Shown here: piece by piece, positions 62,363 to 64,000 of the stretch
How positions within the stretch are numbered: the first letter of the stretch is position 1
Layout of the letters: every line of letters begins with the position of its first letter
From: Stenotrophomonas maltophilia
GTDB taxonomy: Bacteria > Pseudomonadota > Gammaproteobacteria > Xanthomonadales > Xanthomonadaceae
DNA: 64,000 nt
NCBI RefSeq assembly: GCF_002799155.1
Contig: NZ_NERD01000002.1
Coordinates: 1,488,001 to 1,552,000 of the forward strand
Direction: 5' to 3'
Translations under genes and position numbers: made by a program
Notes under the pieces: generated by a model
What the model saw: only the letters and a program-made list of their open reading frames with translations
What the model was told of the DNA's origin: nothing
The model's database searches: none

Positions 62363-64000
62363 TCAGAATTCCTGCCAGTCGCCGTCGGCGGCCAGTGCCG
62401 GTTGCGCTGCCGATGCACGTAGCGGGCGTGCGGGGGCGGGCCTGGCAGCCGGCGCTGCCGCTGCGACCTGGCGCGGTACCGGTGCCGCCAGCGGGCGGGC
62501 CGGGATGGCGGTGGTGCCCTGCGATGCCAGCCGGAAGCGGGCCACGGCTTCGCCCAGCTGCACGGCCTGGTCTTCCATCGCACGTGCGGCGGCGGTGGCT
62601 TCTTCCACCAGCGCGGCATTCTGCTGGGTGGTCTCGTCCATCTGCACCACGGTCTGGTTGACCTGCTCGATGCCGGCCGACTGTTCCTGCGAGGCCGCGG
62701 AGATCTCGGCCATGATGTCGGTCACCCGCTGCACCGAGGCGACGATCTCGCCCATGGTGCTGCCGGCCTGGTGGACCAGGCTGGAGCCTTCGGCGACCTT
62801 GCCGACGGAGTCGTCGATCAGGCCCTTGATCTCCTTGGCGGCGGCAGCCGAGCGCTGGGCGAGGGTACGCACTTCGCTGGCGACCACGGCGAAGCCGCGG
62901 CCCTGTTCACCGGCACGGGCGGCTTCCACCGCGGCATTCAGCGCCAGGATGTTGGTCTGGAAGGCGATGCCGTCGATGACGCTGATGATCTCGGCGATCT
63001 TCTTCGACGAGGCTTCGATGGCCGACATGGTGCTGACCACTTGGCCGACCACTTCGCCGCCCTGCGAGGCGACGCCATGCGCGCCGATCGCGAGCTGGTT
63101 GGCCTGGCGTGCATGCTCGGCGTTCTGGCGCACGGTGGAGGTCAGCTCCTCCATCGAAGCGGCGGTTTCTTCCAGGTTGGCGGCCTGCTGCTCGGTACGG
63201 CGCGACAGGTCGCTGTTGCCGGAGGCAATCTCGCCGGCGGCGAGGGTGATGCTGCCGGCGCTGGCCTGGATCTGGCCGACGATCTGGGTGAGCTGCGCTA
63301 CGGTGGTGTTGGCGTCGTCCCGCATGCGCGCGAACACGCCGTTGAACTGGCCGTCCATGCGTGCGGTCAGGTCGCCGGCGGCGATCGACTGCAGCAGCTG
63401 CGAGAGCTGGCCGAGGTTGCCGTCGGCCACCTGCATCATGCTGTTGAGCTGTTCGATCATCACGCGGAAATCGTGATCGAAACGCTGCGCATCGCCGCGC
63501 TGGCTGAAGTCACCGGCAGCGGCTGCCGAGGCCAGCTGCTGGATCTGCGTGTTGATGGCCAACAGGCTGGCCTTGGCCGCATCCATCGACTCGTGCAGGA
63601 TCGCACGGCTGCCCGGCAGGCGGCGTGCATCCGGGGTGAGGTTGCCGGTGGCGTACTGGTTGAGCACGTCGATGGCATCGCGGATCGCGTCGAGATGTTC
63701 GAAGATGACCGTGTTGATACCGCTGGCCAGCTGTCCGTAGACGCCCGGGAAGTCTTCCGGAATGCGATGGCTGATGTCCGGACCAGCGTGCATCTGCGCC
63801 ATCAGCTGGGTCTGCTCGGAGAAGCGGCGCAGCATCGCGGTCATTTCGGTGGTGGCGGCGAGCATGCGGCCCGCCTCGTCCTTGCCGGTGCTCTGGGTGG
63901 TGACGCTGAGGTCGCCGCGTGCGACGGCCTGGATGGCGTTCACCGCCTTGCCGAGCGGCCCGACCACGGCGCGCGAGATGACCACCGCCAGGGTAGCGGC
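62363..64000 (-). CDS. Methyl-accepting chemotaxis protein, C-terminal part (gene continues past window)
   Basis: The last ~545 residues of a chemoreceptor whose 5' end lies beyond 64000. Visible are the end of a membrane helix ([16 protein letters not shown]), a HAMP domain ([20 protein letters not shown]), a second HAMP-like helical stretch, and the full methyl-accepting domain nearly identical to those of the two other receptors, with the same hairpin tip and C-terminal DWQEF. Its sensor domain cannot be judged. Confidence 0.95.
   Translation of the reverse strand, partial: AATLAVVISRAVVGPLGKAVNAIQAVARGDLSVTTQSTGKDEAGRMLAATTEMTAMLRRFSEQTQLMAQMHAGPDISHRIPEDFPGVYGQLASGINTVIFEHLDAIRDAIDVLNQYATGNLTPDARRLPGSRAILHESMDAAKASLLAINTQIQQLASAAAAGDFSQRGDAQRFDHDFRVMIEQLNSMMQVADGNLGQLSQLLQSIAAGDLTARMDGQFNGVFARMRDDANTTVAQLTQIVGQIQASAGSITLAAGEIASGNSDLSRRTEQQAANLEETAASMEELTSTVRQNAEHARQANQLAIGAHGVASQGGEVVGQVVSTMSAIEASSKKIAEIISVIDGIAFQTNILALNAAVEAARAGEQGRGFAVVASEVRTLAQRSAAAAKEIKGLIDDSVGKVAEGSSLVHQAGSTMGEIVASVQRVTDIMAEISAASQEQSAGIEQVNQTVVQMDETTQQNAALVEEATAAARAMEDQAVQLGEAVARFRLASQGTTAIPARPLAAPVPRQVAAAAPAARPAPARPLRASAAQPALAADGDWQEF

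Overview
The window is high-GC gammaproteobacterial chromosome, almost certainly Stenotrophomonas (S. maltophilia complex, Xanthomonadaceae). Three things support this: the complete DSF quorum-sensing locus (rpfB-rpfF / rpfC-rpfG) beside the dapB-carAB-greA-rpfE-recJ and prfB-lysS blocks typical of the family; many short GTAG-headed palindromes of the SMAG type; and a lipase with a C-terminal domain resembling XVIPCD, the secretion signal of Xanthomonadales antibacterial type IV secretion.

Layout. 1-1.6 kb: end of an RND efflux pump, an NTF2-like protein and a MliC-type lipoprotein. 1.7-5 kb (minus): a branched-chain amino acid (leucine/isoleucine) catabolic operon with a 36-codon remnant of a VOC/glyoxalase gene inside it, ending in EF-P-like efpL. 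5.1-7.5 kb: feoA-feoB-feoC-like iron(II) uptake. 7.5-10 kb (minus): a DUF4304-like protein, then an SDR / MerR / NAD(P)H-oxidoreductase group. 10-19 kb: dapB, carA, carB, greA, rpfE, recJ. 19-24.6 kb: a VIT/vWA/DUF2135 secreted protein; a head-to-head pair of gene remnants (acyltransferase and LytTR regulator) left by one deletion; prfB with its programmed frameshift; an MmyB-like XRE regulator. 25-30 kb: aldehyde dehydrogenase, acetolactate synthase and lysS. 30-36.3 kb: rpfG-rpfC facing rpfB-rpfF. 36.6-42.2 kb: the choline-to-betaine operon betI-betB-betA with divergent transporter betT, sitting between rpfB and the aconitases. 42.3-48.6 kb: acnA (the rpfA counterpart), an AbrB/PIN toxin-antitoxin pair and acnB. 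48.7-50.8 kb: a putative T4SS lipase effector with a lipoprotein immunity candidate. 51-52 kb: an alpha/beta hydrolase. 52-64 kb (minus): a chemotaxis cluster with three receptors, cheW, cheR, cheD, cheB, a YcgR-type PilZ brake and a small exported protein.

How the parts work together. RpfF makes DSF, RpfC senses it and phosphorylates RpfG, and RpfG hydrolyses cyclic-di-GMP. At the other end of the window a YcgR-type PilZ protein would read cyclic-di-GMP at the flagellum. The chemotaxis genes carry four FliA (sigma-28) type promoters with a shared architecture, which ties the cluster, including the uncharacterised exported protein, to the flagellar regulon. The bet block gives osmoprotection. 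The effector/immunity pair and the PIN toxin pair are the accessory features.

No tRNA, rRNA, CRISPR array, insertion sequence or prophage was recognised. Two families of intergenic palindromes (GTAG-headed, and a GGGGTCAGATCC type present in seven copies) fill many gaps.
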